A stretch of 64,000 bases of DNA, taken from Pseudactinotalea sp. HY158. GTDB lineage: Bacteria > Actinomycetota > Actinomycetes > Actinomycetales > Beutenbergiaceae. The notes under the pieces are model-generated. The model searched no databases, was not told where the DNA came from, and worked only from the letters and a program-made list of their open reading frames with translations. This document shows, piece after piece, positions 63,743 through 64,000 of the stretch. The DNA lies in the NCBI RefSeq assembly GCF_009660225.1, contig NZ_CP045920.1:3422079-3486078 (forward strand), given 5' to 3'. Numbering within the stretch: position 1 is the stretch's first letter; the number at the start of each line of letters is the position of its first letter. Position numbers and translations under genes: made by a program.

Positions 63743-64000
63743 TCAGCGGGGTCGGCCGCTCCGCCCGCGCGTGAGGACGGCGACCAGGAAGCCGCTCTCG
63801 GGCGTGAACGGGCGTAGGTCCCAGCTCTCGTAGCGGCTCTCGACGTCGAGGCCGGCGGCGCCGACGTCGGTGAGGAAGTCCTCGATCAGGTAGCCGCGGC
63901 CGGCACCGAAGCCGGTGGCGATCCGTCCGCCGGGGGCGAGATGGTCGCGCAGCCGGGAGAGCACGCCCACGCGGGTGCTCGGCGCGAGGAAGGGCATGAC
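63743..64000 (-). CDS. Class I SAM-dependent methyltransferase-like protein (C-terminal part)
   Basis: The last ~86 codons of a minus-strand gene that runs off the right edge. LRDHLAPGGRIATGFGAGRGYLIEDFLTDVGAAGLDVESRYESWDL has the post-motif strand pattern and L.PGG loop of methyltransferases, and ESGFLVAVL ends the sheet. Motif I would lie outside the window, so the call is tentative. Confidence 0.65.
   Translation of the reverse strand, partial: VMPFLAPSTRVGVLSRLRDHLAPGGRIATGFGAGRGYLIEDFLTDVGAAGLDVESRYESWDLRPFTPESGFLVAVLTRGRSGRPR

Overview
The window is chromosomal DNA of a high-GC Gram-positive bacterium, an actinomycete and probably a member of the Micrococcales. The evidence is the very GC-rich third codon positions, the first codons of a DnaK starting MARAVGIDLGT behind a HspR-type (HAIR) operator, an Mrp antiporter with MrpA and MrpB fused, a DUF4235 protein, an actinobacterial-type dCTP deaminase and many GTG/TTG starts. 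No species-level call is possible from the sequence alone.

Layout, left to right. (1) 1-12.5 kb: start of dnaK with its promoter, a DUF2809 membrane protein, an AbiEi/DUF559 protein, an ABC exporter, a quinone/thiol reductase, a deleted IS481-like element, a pirin and an extradiol-type dioxygenase, then a thiamine ABC transporter behind a TPP riboswitch. (2) 12.5-20.4 kb: a small DUF4235 gene, an unusual two-level tandem repeat array, and the Mrp Na+/H+ antiporter operon. (3) 20.4-50.2 kb: an MFS gene whose last third has different codon use, followed by about 28 kb of lower-GC DNA that looks acquired. It holds one catabolic programme: pyruvate phosphate dikinase, a taurine/riboflavin-type ABC transporter, XdhC/CoxG and a three-subunit molybdenum hydroxylase, two Asp/Glu-racemase-superfamily enzymes, an aldehyde dehydrogenase, a diaminopropionate ammonia-lyase-like enzyme, a cupin, a ThDP enzyme, an SDR, a GntR/FCD regulator, a DUF6282 amidohydrolase, a DadA-like oxidase, a D-2-hydroxyacid dehydrogenase and a polar amino-acid ABC transporter with two binding proteins. 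(4) 50.2-64 kb: housekeeping-like core: unknown protein, dcd, pgi, tRNA-Gly(CCC), MOSC protein, azlCD, a FAD monooxygenase with divergent TetR, a CPA2 antiporter with a TrkA-C partner, a SWIM/SNF2 helicase, a MazG-like protein and a truncated methyltransferase.

How the genes appear to work together. In the 28-kb island, five promoter regions carry the same 12-bp near-palindrome (consensus close to GTAACATGTTAC). In four of them it overlaps a -10 box that has a recognisable -35 box 17-18 bp upstream. The sites lie before both transporter operons, between the SDR-led enzyme operon and gntR, between the amidohydrolase and oxidase genes, and between the AMDase-like and hydroxyacid dehydrogenase genes. 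I infer that the GntR/FCD protein at 40.4 kb controls the whole island, and that the island imports and degrades a nitrogenous (possibly heterocyclic or amino-acid-derived) compound down to pyruvate, which PPDK then converts to PEP. The substrate is not identifiable from sequence.

A second mini-regulon is visible at 4.2-7.9 kb. Two 18-bp sites matching at 14 of 18 positions precede the quinone/thiol reductase and the dioxygenase-pirin pair, which suggests a quinone-responsive MarR-type regulator encoded outside the window. The most puzzling non-coding structure is the 12.95-13.92 kb array: units of about 196 bp that change length by exactly 30 bp through an internal 30-bp repeat.
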